From assembly GCA_027486155.1 (NCBI GenBank), contig JAIXPR010000371.1:1-6223 (forward strand): a DNA stretch of 6,223 bases, written 5' to 3'. The stretch comes from Pseudomonadota bacterium. Lineage in GTDB: Bacteria; Bdellovibrionota_C; UBA2361; OMII01. The position numbers were made by a program, and so were the translations under genes. Of this stretch, positions 6,162-6,223 are shown piece after piece. The notes under the pieces are model-generated. The model was not told the origin of the DNA and made no database searches. It was given only the letters and a program-made list of their open reading frames with translations. Numbering within the stretch: position 1 is the first letter of the stretch; every line of letters starts with the position of its first letter.

Positions 6162-6223
6162 AAATAAAGGGGACGCTTCCCTTTATGTAAGGCGAGGCCC
6201 TACCTCTCTGGTACATCGTAGAA
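6162..6223. repeat. 62-base direct repeat, copy 2, reaching the window edge
   Basis: Base-for-base identical to 5920-5981, with the same two hairpins (8-base stem at 6164-6171 / 6179-6186). The last matching base is the last base of the window, so the true repeat may be longer, although copy 1 gives no way to tell where the match would stop. Confidence 0.9.

Noticed and set aside
6025..6216. Minus-strand frame of 63 codons over the repeat spacer
   Set aside because: It starts inside the direct repeat, has no ribosome site that I can see and no domain; its sequence depends on the repeat being coding, which copy 1 does not support.
5920..6223. CRISPR array or integron attC sites
   Set aside because: Only two repeats, 62 bases long with a 180-base spacer, do not fit a CRISPR array. 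The repeats lack the GTTRRRY / RYYYAAC ends expected of attC sites.

Overview
The window looks like the distal part of a conjugative transfer region of a Gram-negative bacterium, probably a proteobacterium, on a plasmid or an integrative conjugative element. The evidence is one long gene for a TraG-like mating-pair stabilisation / type IV secretion protein of the F (tra) type, reading left to right, followed by two further genes on the same strand. Base composition is moderate (roughly half GC by eye). Nothing here fixes the genus, and there is no relaxase, coupling protein, transposase, tRNA or CRISPR array in the window.

Layout. (1) 18-3032: a traG-like gene. Its N-terminal half has two membrane segments, a large soluble domain, a second membrane pair and a fifth membrane segment; a Gly/Ala-rich C-terminal region of about 395 residues follows. 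Its left end may lie outside the window. (2) 3033-3252: 220 bases with no convincing terminator or promoter, but with a strong Shine-Dalgarno sequence that belongs to no obvious long gene. (3) 3253-4815: a 520-residue protein of unknown function with a helical domain, a long Ala/Arg/Glu-rich coiled coil, a hydrophobic hairpin and a hydrophobic C-terminus. (4) 4881-5912: a 343-residue protein of unknown function with two copies of the same helical domain and a C-terminal hydrophobic hairpin. (5) 5913-6223: non-coding DNA with two identical 62-base direct repeats 242 bases apart. Each repeat carries two possible hairpins, and the second copy runs exactly to the right edge.

The main observation is that the two unknown genes are related. 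A helical unit of about 90-115 residues appears once in the first and twice in the second, in both cases upstream of a membrane hairpin. They form a small same-strand, membrane-associated gene family directly downstream of traG. In F-like systems that position holds accessory or entry-exclusion genes. Position and hydrophobic hairpins make such a role possible, but neither sequence is recognisable as TraS, TraT or Eex, so the function is unknown. A likely reading is that TraG belongs to the mating channel and the two paralogues are accessory inner-membrane proteins of the same transfer module; this is inference from order and topology only.
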